The translations under genes and the position numbers were made by a program. The notes beneath the pieces are model-generated. The model saw only the letters and a list, made by a program, of their open reading frames with translations, did no database searches and was not told where the DNA came from. DNA of 8,292 nt from Clostridia bacterium (GTDB taxonomy: Bacteria; Bacillota_A; Clostridia; Oscillospirales; CAG-272). Position 1 is the stretch's first letter. The number at the start of each line of letters is the position of its first letter. Below are positions 1 through 5,916 of this stretch, piece by piece. The stretch spans positions 1 through 8,292 of the forward strand of contig JAGAIH010000261.1 of the NCBI GenBank assembly GCA_017626655.1, in the 5' to 3' direction.

Positions 1-78
1 GGGGCAATCTGCGCCAAGAGAATAGAAATGAGAGCCTTGCTTGCAGCTTGCAGGGTTCTCATACCGAAACGGATAATC

Positions 79-118
79 AAAAAATCCTGATAGCCATAAA
101 TGACTATCGGGATTTTTT
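79..118 (-). terminator. Intrinsic terminator of the tRNA-Met/tRNA-Glu operon
   Basis: Read on the minus strand, the sequence directly after the tRNA-Glu CCA forms a long inverted repeat (AATCC-x-GATAG-x-CAT paired with ATG-x-CTATC-x-GGATT, with one C/A mismatch and one G/U pair). The stem is preceded by an A-run and followed by a run of six T. This is the classical layout of a Rho-independent terminator, and it sits where the tRNA transcript should end. The A-run/T-run symmetry means it could also stop rightward transcription entering from the left edge. Confidence 0.88.
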
Positions 119-192
119 GGTGACCCGGACGGGAATCGAACCCGTGTTACCGCCGTGAAAGGGCGGTGTCTTAGCCGCTTGACCACCGGGCC
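118..192 (-). tRNA. tRNA-Glu (anticodon TTC)
   Basis: On the minus strand a complete cloverleaf is visible. The acceptor stem GGCCCGG pairs with CCGGGTC (one G/U pair). The anticodon arm is CCGCC-CTTTCAC-GGCGG with TTC at the centre. The T arm is ACGGG-TTCGATT-CCCGT, the discriminator base is A, and CCA is encoded in the genome at 118-120. The length with CCA is 75 nt. It is the second gene of a leftward tRNA operon, 42 nt after tRNA-Met, and it runs straight into the terminator. Confidence 0.97.
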
Positions 193-202
193 ATATAGTG
201 AA

Positions 203-229
203 TACCGCTCCCCGTATTGGGAAGCGGTA
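203..229 (-). other. Hairpin in the spacer between the two tRNAs
   Basis: The 42-nt spacer contains a stem TACCGCT / AGCGGTA, continued by CCC/GGG after one C/A mismatch, around a 5-nt loop. No T-run follows on the minus strand, so it is not a terminator. A structured spacer of this kind could help place RNase cuts between the two tRNAs, but that role is inference. Confidence 0.45.
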
Positions 230-234
230 AGGTA

Positions 235-311
235 TGGTAGCGGAAACCGGATTTGAACCTGTGACCTACCGGGTATGAACCGGTTGCTCTAGCCAGCTGA
301 GCTATTCCGCC
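235..311 (-). tRNA. tRNA-Met (anticodon CAT), elongator type
   Basis: The minus strand gives a 77-nt tRNA with encoded CCA. The acceptor stem is GGCGGAA with TTCCGCT, the D arm has GCTCAGCTGG, and the anticodon arm is ACCGG-TTCATAC-CCGGT. The T arm contains GGTTCAAATCC. The G1-U72 end pair is not the C1-A72 mismatch of initiator tRNA, and the body resembles the Bacillus elongator tRNA-Met that also begins GGCGG and ends CCGCTACCA. A CAT anticodon could also belong to a lysidine-modified tRNA-Ile, but the D arm and acceptor ends fit elongator Met better. It is the first gene of the operon. Confidence 0.93.
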
Positions 312-334
312 ATGCGTTTTCACAACGCTTGCAT

Positions 335-363
335 ATTATACCACGGAGAGGGGATTTTGTCAA
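335..363 (-). promoter_or_regulatory. Consensus promoter of the tRNA operon
   Basis: On the minus strand TTGACA (358-363) and TATAAT (335-340) are separated by exactly 17 nt. The -10 box is also preceded by TGG, an extended -10 element. The start point should fall near 328, leaving a leader of about 17 nt before tRNA-Met. An AT-rich tract at 368-390 lies just upstream of the -35 box, where an UP element would be. Full-consensus promoters are usual for stable RNA genes. Confidence 0.9.
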
Positions 364-454
364 GAGGTTTTTGAAATATTTTTCGGAAAAATTTGCGGTT
401 TTTTCACGCTTCAAAGCGAGTTGTGCAAAGTGACCATAAGCCTTTTGAATGGAA

Positions 455-470
455 TGTGAATTGTTGTGAA
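455..470 (+). promoter_or_regulatory. Direct repeat TGTGAA-N4-TGTGAA upstream of the lipoprotein operon promoter
   Basis: Two identical hexamers (455-460 and 465-470) start exactly 10 bp apart, one helical turn, and end 6 bp before the -35 box. On the opposite strand they read TTCACA-N4-TTCACA, similar in form to direct-repeat sites of OmpR/PhoB-class response regulators (the Bacillus PhoP box is TT-A/C-ACA with short spacers). The spacing and position are seen directly. A regulator binding here is inference, and no regulator is encoded nearby. Confidence 0.3.
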
Positions 471-476
471 ATTGAC

Positions 477-505
477 TTGACAAGCGAAAAACGGTATGAT
501 ATAAT
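477..505 (+). promoter_or_regulatory. Consensus promoter of the three-lipoprotein operon
   Basis: TTGACA (477-482) and TATAAT (500-505) are spaced by 17 nt, with TG in extended -10 position (497-498). Transcription should start around 512, giving a leader of about 39 nt before the first ATG. The promoter diverges from the tRNA promoter, with 113 bp between the two -35 boxes. No comparable promoter is visible before the second or third gene, which supports a single operon. Confidence 0.88.
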
Positions 506-516
506 ACAATTATCTT

Positions 517-533
517 GGAAGGGAACGCCTTCC
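517..533 (+). other. Stem-loop at the 5' end of the lipoprotein mRNA
   Basis: GGAAGG (517-522) and CCTTCC (528-533) pair around a GAACG loop, only about five bases from the predicted start of the transcript. Stem-loops at the extreme 5' end commonly slow mRNA decay by blocking 5'-end recognition. That function is inferred here. It does not overlap the Shine-Dalgarno sequence (AGTGAGG, 539-545). Confidence 0.45.
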
Positions 534-550
534 CGAAAGTGAGGAATTCT

Positions 551-2758
551 ATGAAAAAGCTGCGTATGAAGCGCCTCGGCCTGTGGCTGACGGTCGCTCT
601 TTGCCTGGCTCTCGGCCTGTGCCTGTTCGTGGGCTGTACCCCCGACGGCGGTGATACCGAGACCGACCCTGACACCACCGTAGCCGGCGACGCTCCTACC
701 GAGGAGCCTACTGCCGCTCCCACCGAGGAACCTACGGAAGATCCGTCTACCAACGAACCTACGACCAACGAACCTACTACCGACGAGCCTACCACCGAGG
801 CCCCCACCGAGGAGCTGAAGGGCTGGGAGCAGGATACCGGTAAGTTCAACGACGGTATCGTGGATTATGTCGTGGTGGAGAACACCGAGGTCCACGCCGC
901 CTATCCCGACGACAAGGTGGGCCAGCTCATGCAAGCCGGGCAGGAGGGCGTCATCAACACCTTCCACGCTGATTTCGCCGATAACGATCCCACCTGCGGC
1001 GGGAACGCCTCGGTCCGCTCCGCCGGCGCTACCGACTGCCGCGACGGCGTGCTGTATTCCCCCTTTGACGCCAATTCCGCTACCTTGACGGGCGGCGCGT
1101 GGACGACTTGGGGACCTAACCCCTCCTCCTCCGTGAAGAACTACAAGCAGGCCCAGCTCTCCGTGGACTGGTCCATCGTCTCGGCGGGGAACGGCGCGTG
1201 GCTGAACGCCATGTGGGGCTGCTACGTCAGCAACTACACCTTCAAGATCCCCGACGGCCCCGGGGACGGTCTGTGGATCTCCTTCAATCCCTCGGGCAGT
1301 AAGGTGCAGATCTACCATCCCGACGAGAACACCTGGCCTGCCGCCTGGGCCGCTGTTGAGCTGGAGGCGGGGATGCTGAACGGCAAGCATCACGTGGACA
1401 TCATCACCTCCTCCGATTATTCCACCTACGTCTACGTCACCCCCGAGGGGACCGATACCGCCAGACTGGTCTGTACCGTTCTCTTCGCCGAGGGCAAGAT
1501 CCGTGTATACAATGAGGCAAACGAAATGGTAGCTGAATCCAACTGTTCCACCAATTCTCTCCAGGGTGAGCATTACTCCCTGTTCGTCCACGGCGGCGGC
1601 GGCGCCCAGATTGACAATCTGGACCTGTACGCGGCCTCCAAGGGCGAGACCGTGACCACCAAGACCGTCACCGCCACCCCCACCGAGGGCAACAGCCTGG
1701 GCCTGGACATCACCGACAAGACGGGCTTGGTCTCCATCTGCTACTCGGTCTGGTTCGACGCCATCCTGGGCAAGTCGGGCGGTACCGTGGATAACTGGCA
1801 CAACATCACCGAGATCCTGGCCGGCAAGCAGGAGTGGGGCGGCTCTCCCTCCTTCCATTACTGGGCAAAGCCCGCGCTGGGCTATTACTCCAGCTCCAAT
1901 AAGGACGTCATCCGCACCCACATGACCCAGCTCTACACCGCGGGCGTGGATTTCATCATCATCGACCTCACCAACGCGGGCGACGGTTACATCAGCGCCT
2001 CCGCCTGGACCGAGTACATCCAGAAGCCCATGGACGCCATCTGCGACACCATCATGGAGATGCGCGCCGAGGGCCTGGGCACCCCCTACGTGGTGTTCTG
2101 GGTGGGCAACAGCAGCGGCCCCCTGTATCAGGAGCTGTATGACAAGTACCACGCCGTGGAGAAGTGGAAGGACTGCTTCGTCTACTGGGACGGCAAGCCC
2201 TTCATGATGACCACCCACGTCACCCCCGATGATTTCCCCTTGAAGGATCTCTTCACCGTCCGCTCCATGTGGGGTTTGGGCGGCGTGAAATACAACGAGG
2301 GTCAGTGGAGCTTCCTCAGCGAGAACAACTACAAGAAGTTCACCAAGGCTGCCGACGGCTCTGCCGAGCAGGTCAGCGTGGCCGTGGCTTCCCAGCAGAC
2401 CTATATGTCCAATTTGGACACCGCTCACGGCCGTGACGGCGGTATGTTCTGGTATGCCCAGTGGCTCACCGCCTTTGAGTACAAGCCCAAGATCGTCACC
2501 CTGACCTGGTGGAACGAGTGGACCGCCCAGCGTCTGGAGGTATCCCCCGGCACCTACCACTTCACCGATAACTATAATGCCGCGTACAGCCGCGACATCG
2601 AGCCCATGGAGGGCGGTCACGGCGATCAGTACTACAAGTGGATGATCCGGTACATTTCCGCCTACAAGGGCGGTCTGGATTGCCCCGTCCTCGTTGAAGA
2701 GGAGTACGAGGGCAAGCTGGAGGGCTTCATGAAGCGCTACGAAAAAGGACAGAACTGA
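551..2758 (+). CDS. Surface lipoprotein: Thr/Glu/Pro stalk, lectin-like insert, GH99/GH71-like domain
   Basis: This 735-residue protein is probably anchored on the outer face of the membrane. Residues 1-29 form a lipoprotein signal peptide: positive start, hydrophobic core, LFVGC with Cys29. Residues 30-88 are a low-complexity stalk of TEEPTE-like units. Residues about 134-362 look like a beta-sandwich lectin/LamG-type fold, rich in aromatic and Gly turns, with W184. From about residue 380 there is a TIM-barrel-like domain with WFD (401-403), HYWAKP (436-441), FIIIDLTN with D472, WWNEW (653-657, E656) and SRDIEPMEGGHGDQYY (D682, E684). The WWNEW motif and barrel pattern resemble GH99/GH71-like glycosidases. 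The substrate and the true catalytic residues cannot be read from the sequence. ATG 551 is chosen because it follows AGTGAGG by 5 nt; a TTG at 515 is almost at the transcript start. The next gene is a paralog without the insert. Lipoprotein call firm; enzyme class tentative. Confidence 0.85.
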   Translation: MKKLRMKRLGLWLTVALCLALGLCLFVGCTPDGGDTETDPDTTVAGDAPTEEPTAAPTEEPTEDPSTNEPTTNEPTTDEPTTEAPTEELKGWEQDTGKFNDGIVDYVVVENTEVHAAYPDDKVGQLMQAGQEGVINTFHADFADNDPTCGGNASVRSAGATDCRDGVLYSPFDANSATLTGGAWTTWGPNPSSSVKNYKQAQLSVDWSIVSAGNGAWLNAMWGCYVSNYTFKIPDGPGDGLWISFNPSGSKVQIYHPDENTWPAAWAAVELEAGMLNGKHHVDIITSSDYSTYVYVTPEGTDTARLVCTVLFAEGKIRVYNEANEMVAESNCSTNSLQGEHYSLFVHGGGGAQIDNLDLYAASKGETVTTKTVTATPTEGNSLGLDITDKTGLVSICYSVWFDAILGKSGGTVDNWHNITEILAGKQEWGGSPSFHYWAKPALGYYSSSNKDVIRTHMTQLYTAGVDFIIIDLTNAGDGYISASAWTEYIQKPMDAICDTIMEMRAEGLGTPYVVFWVGNSSGPLYQELYDKYHAVEKWKDCFVYWDGKPFMMTTHVTPDDFPLKDLFTVRSMWGLGGVKYNEGQWSFLSENNYKKFTKAADGSAEQVSVAVASQQTYMSNLDTAHGRDGGMFWYAQWLTAFEYKPKIVTLTWWNEWTAQRLEVSPGTYHFTDNYNAAYSRDIEPMEGGHGDQYYKWMIRYISAYKGGLDCPVLVEEEYEGKLEGFMKRYEKGQN

Positions 2759-2776
2759 TACGACCTTAGCCGCATC

Positions 2777-2810
2777 CGCGCACCGGGCGAGTTTTTCGCT
2801 CGGTGTCGCG
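2777..2810 (+). other. Strong intercistronic hairpin between the paralogs
   Basis: CACCGGGCGA (2781-2790) pairs with TCGCTCGGTG (2796-2805), including one G/U pair, around a GTTTT loop. Outside it, CGCG (2777-2780) pairs with CGCG (2807-2810) across a bulged T. No T-run follows, so it is not a complete terminator. It could trim or protect the 3' end of the first cistron and so set different mRNA levels for the two paralogs. Confidence 0.55.
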
Positions 2811-2851
2811 GTCTTTCCGGACAATATCCATTCCCCGAAAGGAGAACCGCT

Positions 2852-4261
2852 ATGACGAAAACGACTGCCCTTCGTCTGTTCATGTGCCTGATGGGCTTGC
2901 TTCTGACCCTTGCCCTGCTCGTCGCCTGTGACGGCGGCAAGACCCCCGACGAGACTGTACCCGAGACGGCCGCTCCCACCGCCGAACCCACCGAGGAGCC
3001 TACCGAGCCTCCTACCGAAGCCCCCACCGAAGCGCCCACCGAAGAAGTGACCACCGAGCCCGAGACCGAGCTGAAGGGCTGGGAGCCGGACATGGGTAAG
3101 TTCAACGACGGCAAGGTGGACTACGTCAAGGCCGAGGACGGCTCGGTCACCGCCACCCCCCGCGAGGGCTTTGGCCTGGGCCTGGATATCACCGACAAGC
3201 GGGATATCGTGAGCATTTGTTACTCTATCTGGTTCGACTACATCCTGGGCTCGGGCACCGAACCCATTGAGAACTGGCACAACGTCACCGAGGTCCTGGA
3301 GGGCAAACAGAGCTGGGGCCCCTCCCCCGCCTTCCACTACTGGGCCAAGCCCGCCCAGGGCTACTACCGCTCCAGCGACAAGACCGCCATCCGCAACAAC
3401 ATGACCCTTCTGTACGCCGCGGGCGTGGACTTCATCATTCTGGACCACACCAACCTCAATAACGGCTATCTGGATAACCCCGACCTCAAGAAGCGCATGA
3501 TCGACGATCCCATGATCGCCCTCTTTGACACCATCATGGAGATGCGGGCCGAGGGGTTGGGGACTCCCTACGTGGTGGTCTGGTGCGGTGATAACGACGG
3601 CCGCACCTACCGCTACCTCTACGACGAGTTCTACAGCGTGGAGAAATGGGAGGACTGCTTCGTCTACTGGGACGGTCTGCCCCTCCTCCTCACCACCCAC
3701 ACCCGCCCCGAGGGCTTCCCCCTGAAGGACGAGAACCTCTTCACCGTCCGCTCCATGTGGGGCCTGGGTGTGGACTACGCGGGGGGCCAGTGGAGCTTCC
3801 TCAACACCGACATCAACGGCGCCGTGACCTACGGCGCTGACGGCACCCCCGAGCAGGTGGGCGTGACCACCGCCGCCCAGAAGAACTACATGGCCCAGGG
3901 CTACGGCGACAGCATCCGCCCCGGCGACGCCATCGGCCGCAAGGAGGGCAAGACCTGGTACGTCCAATGGTACTATGCCTTCATGATGCGTCCCAAGATC
4001 GTCACCCTGACCTGGTGGAACGAGTGGACCGCCCAAAAGCTGGACATCGGCGGCGGCAGGTATGCCTTCACCGACAATTTCAATGCCGAATACAGCCGTG
4101 ACATTGAGCCCATGGAGGGCGGCCACGGGGATCAGTATTACAAGTGGATGATCCGGTACATCTCGGCCTACAAGGGCGGTCTGGAATGCCCCATCCTCGT
4201 GGAGGAGGGACATGAGGAGAGCGCCATCTCCCTGCGTAAGCGCACCTTCAAGGAGCGGTGA
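2852..4261 (+). CDS. Surface lipoprotein: Thr/Glu/Pro stalk and GH99/GH71-like domain (paralog of upstream gene)
   Basis: This 469-residue paralog lacks the lectin-like insert. Its signal peptide ends in LLVAC (Cys26). The stalk at 27-73 is made of TEEPTE/TEAPTE units. A linker LKGWEPDMGKFNDG, almost identical to that of the first protein, leads at once into the barrel-like domain. Matching motifs are WFD (127-129), HYWAKP (162-167), FIILDHTN with D198, WWNEW (388-392, E391), and SRDIEPMEGGHGDQYY (D417, E419). ATG 2852 follows AAAGGAGA at 7 nt. The gene is 93 nt after its paralog and 46 nt before the amidase gene, in the same direction, with no promoter visible between. All conserved acidic and aromatic positions are kept in both copies, so both are probably functional. 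The glycosidase role is inferred from the WWNEW barrel pattern only. Confidence 0.87.
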   Translation: MTKTTALRLFMCLMGLLLTLALLVACDGGKTPDETVPETAAPTAEPTEEPTEPPTEAPTEAPTEEVTTEPETELKGWEPDMGKFNDGKVDYVKAEDGSVTATPREGFGLGLDITDKRDIVSICYSIWFDYILGSGTEPIENWHNVTEVLEGKQSWGPSPAFHYWAKPAQGYYRSSDKTAIRNNMTLLYAAGVDFIILDHTNLNNGYLDNPDLKKRMIDDPMIALFDTIMEMRAEGLGTPYVVVWCGDNDGRTYRYLYDEFYSVEKWEDCFVYWDGLPLLLTTHTRPEGFPLKDENLFTVRSMWGLGVDYAGGQWSFLNTDINGAVTYGADGTPEQVGVTTAAQKNYMAQGYGDSIRPGDAIGRKEGKTWYVQWYYAFMMRPKIVTLTWWNEWTAQKLDIGGGRYAFTDNFNAEYSRDIEPMEGGHGDQYYKWMIRYISAYKGGLECPILVEEGHEESAISLRKRTFKER

Positions 4262-4307
4262 TCTCTCGCGAGATATAACCGTCTTTTCCATCAGCAAAGG
4301 AATTTTT

Positions 4308-5609
4308 ATGTTACAAAGAACCATCAGATACACAAGCCTTGCCCTGGCTCTTCTCCTCCTCTGGGGGGTGATGTTGACCGCTACCTCCTGCAGTACCTGG
4401 GAGTGGCTCTGGTCGCGGGATCTCCACGATGCCGTGGATACGGACGACCTGATCCTGGGGGACGGAGCCCCCGAGGGGGAGACCGACGTCCTCCTGGAGG
4501 GCGCTGTGGAGTACACGGGAGAGGCCCACAGCGGCACCGACATCTACTACCTGGGCAAGGAGGGGACGGTCAACCGTACCCGCGTCATCGTCATCGACCC
4601 CGGTCATCAGCTCAAGGGCTCGGCGGATCTGGAGCCCAACGGCCCCGGCTCCGAGATCATGAAGGCCGAGGTCACCTGGGGCGCCACCGGCGTGTACACG
4701 GGCCAGACCGAGTACGAGCTGAACCTGGCCGTGGCCCTGCTCCTCCGTGACGAGCTGATCCGAAGGGGCTACAGCGTGGTTATGATCCGCGAGACCAATA
4801 ACGTGGAGATCAGCAACATGGAGCGGGCCGAGATCGCCAACAAGTACGAGGCCGCCGCCTATATCCGCATCCACGCCAACAGCTGGACCGACGACAGTAT
4901 GCGGGGCGCCATGACCATCTGCCAGTCCGCCGCCAACCCCTACCCCACCTGCGCCATCCATTACGGACGGAGCAAGCAGCTGTCCCGCCTGGTGCTGGAC
5001 GAGTTCTGTGAGCAGACGGGCATCGAGAAGCTGAATATGCGGGAAATGGACGACATGACAGGGACCAACTGGAGCCGCGTGCCCACCACCATCGTGGAGA
5101 TGGGATTCCTCTCCAACAAGTCTGACGATACCCTCATGGCCACCGACTACTTCCGCCAGGAGGCCGCCATCGGCATCGCCAACGGCCTGGACGCCTACTT
5201 CGAGTGGCTGGAGACCCAACTCCCCGAGTGGGAGACAAAGCCTCAGAAGCCTGCCGAGACCACCACCGAGGATCCTTCTGACGATCCCACCGAGGAGCCT
5301 ACGGAGGATCCCGCCGAGGATTCCACCGAAGATGTGACCGAGGAACCCACCGAAGAGGCAACCGAAGCAGACGCCGACGGCGAGACCGCCGAGGAAACCG
5401 CCACGGAAGCCTCCGATTCCACCGCCGAGGAGACCCCCGCGCCACCTCCCGATACTCCCGCAGAGGACACTTCCGCCCCCGATGAGGACACACCCTCCGA
5501 GGAGACCCCCGACCAGAACGTCCCTGCCGAGGACGAACCCGCGGAAGACGCTCCCTCCGAGGAGACCCCCGGCGAGGACACTCCCGCCGAGCCTCCCGCA
5601 ACCACATAA
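4308..5609 (+). CDS. N-acetylmuramoyl-L-alanine amidase (Amidase_3), lipoprotein with acidic C-terminal tail
   Basis: This enzyme should cut the amide bond between N-acetylmuramic acid and L-alanine in peptidoglycan. Of 433 residues, 1-28 are a signal peptide ending ATSC (Cys28), a slightly weak lipobox. The Amidase_3 domain spans about 92-300. Visible zinc ligands are H100 in IDPGH, E135 in EYELNL and H189 in IRIHANS; the catalytic glutamate is E264 in TTIVEMGFLSN. The stretch after GHQ, with NGPGSE and GATGVYTG, matches the Bacillota form of the family. Residues 311-433 are a Glu/Thr/Pro/Asp-rich tail resembling the stalks of the two upstream lipoproteins but at the other end; it could span or bind the wall. 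ATG 4308 follows AAAGGA; a longer reading frame from 4212 would overlap the upstream gene and lose the signal peptide at its N-terminus. Last gene of the operon, followed by a terminator. Confidence 0.93.
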   Translation: MLQRTIRYTSLALALLLLWGVMLTATSCSTWEWLWSRDLHDAVDTDDLILGDGAPEGETDVLLEGAVEYTGEAHSGTDIYYLGKEGTVNRTRVIVIDPGHQLKGSADLEPNGPGSEIMKAEVTWGATGVYTGQTEYELNLAVALLLRDELIRRGYSVVMIRETNNVEISNMERAEIANKYEAAAYIRIHANSWTDDSMRGAMTICQSAANPYPTCAIHYGRSKQLSRLVLDEFCEQTGIEKLNMREMDDMTGTNWSRVPTTIVEMGFLSNKSDDTLMATDYFRQEAAIGIANGLDAYFEWLETQLPEWETKPQKPAETTTEDPSDDPTEEPTEDPAEDSTEDVTEEPTEEATEADADGETAEETATEASDSTAEETPAPPPDTPAEDTSAPDEDTPSEETPDQNVPAEDEPAEDAPSEETPGEDTPAEPPATT

Positions 5610-5655
5610 AAAATGACCTCCCCACGACGGTTTTTCCGTGATGGGGAGGTTTTTT
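5608..5655. terminator. Bidirectional intrinsic terminator
   Basis: ACCTCCCC (5616-5623) pairs with GGGGAGGT (5643-5650), and an inner ACGG/CCGT stem caps the structure. Six T follow on the plus strand (5650-5655), ending the amidase operon directly after its stop codon. On the minus strand the same stem is followed by CA and six T, so it can also end leftward transcripts from hprK and the transferase gene that read through the repeat at 5668-5890. Confidence 0.88.
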
Positions 5656-5667
5656 GACGATACAGAT

Positions 5668-5890
5668 AATGTTCAAATTTGGGTTTGTCGGTTTGTCTGG
5701 GGAGAAGCTGTTTCTCAAATAGCGCAATGGGGAAGGGGCTCCATGTGGCTCACCAAGATGGTCTTGGGTATCAGTTTTCTTTGACAGATAAAGAGTTTTT
5801 TGAAAGTTTTAGGGGATTCTTAAGGACCCTTTTTCAAAAGGGTCCTTAAGCCGCCGGAGGCCGTTCCCCACCGATAAACCTCAATTTGCA
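5668..5890 (+). repeat. Non-coding repeat with terminal inverted repeats, copy A
   Basis: This gene-free stretch between the amidase terminator and the transferase gene is a repeat. The left end (5672-5691, TTCAAATTTGGGTTTGTCGG) and the reverse complement of the right end (5871-5890) agree at 16 of 20 positions. The right half, from GAAAGTTTTAGG near 5802 through GCCGCCGGAGGCCGTTCCCC, is nearly identical to 7778-7844. Inside is a perfect 11-bp inverted repeat (5819-5850), extendable through a T/A-rich part. No conserved reading frame is shared with copy B. It resembles a MITE-like or other dispersed intergenic repeat; mobility is inferred. Confidence 0.8.
5819..5850. other. Perfect hairpin inside repeat copy A
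   Basis: CTTAAGGACCC (5819-5829) pairs perfectly with GGGTCCTTAAG (5840-5850), and TTTT/AAAA can extend the stem. Copy B has the same hairpin with A for the second G of AAGG and the matching T for C on the other arm, so pairing is kept. No T-run follows the stem on either strand, so it is not a standard terminator. Confidence 0.8.
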
Positions 5891-5916
5891 GGGCAGCCGA
5901 ATCATTACGGTTTTCT

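Noticed and set aside
1..62. A short minus-strand frame beginning MRTLQAASKAL and open to the left edge, and an 11-bp imperfect hairpin at 30-60
   Set aside because: There is no ribosome site before the ATG and the tRNA terminator lies just upstream; the hairpin has no T-run. With the window edge so close nothing can be supported.
3..164. A plus-strand frame reading through the terminator and tRNA-Glu, ending in VTRTGIEPVLPP
   Set aside because: This peptide is the usual false translation of an antisense tRNA-Glu; the cloverleaf and terminator explain the sequence fully.
440..500. CcpA cre site at the lipoprotein operon promoter
   Set aside because: No stretch matches the cre consensus around a central CG without several mismatches.
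515..550. TTG start at 515 for the first lipoprotein, adding 12 residues
   Set aside because: The predicted transcript begins about three bases earlier, leaving no room for a ribosome site. ATG 551 has AGTGAGG at proper distance and begins a standard lipoprotein signal peptide.
4212..4307. Upstream extension of the amidase gene to 4212
   Set aside because: It would overlap the end of the paralog gene and bury the hydrophobic signal segment inside the protein; ATG 4308 has its own AAAGGA site.
4262..4307. TATAAC and a short palindrome TCTCGCGAGA in the gap before the amidase gene as a possible promoter or operator
   Set aside because: No -35 box at proper spacing, and a 10-bp palindrome is weak evidence alone in a 46-bp gap within an operon.
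404..4543. A minus-strand open frame of 1,379 codons across the two paralogs and into the amidase gene
   Set aside because: It is in register with the sense codons of the two lipoprotein genes and mirrors their codon bias; the product is low-complexity Gly/Val/Leu-rich with no recognisable domain, no ribosome site and no promoter. The sense frames have signal peptides and conserved motifs.
4311..5219. Minus-strand frame of 302 codons within the amidase gene
   Set aside because: It is a shadow of GC-rich coding sequence; the plus frame holds all Amidase_3 catalytic motifs.
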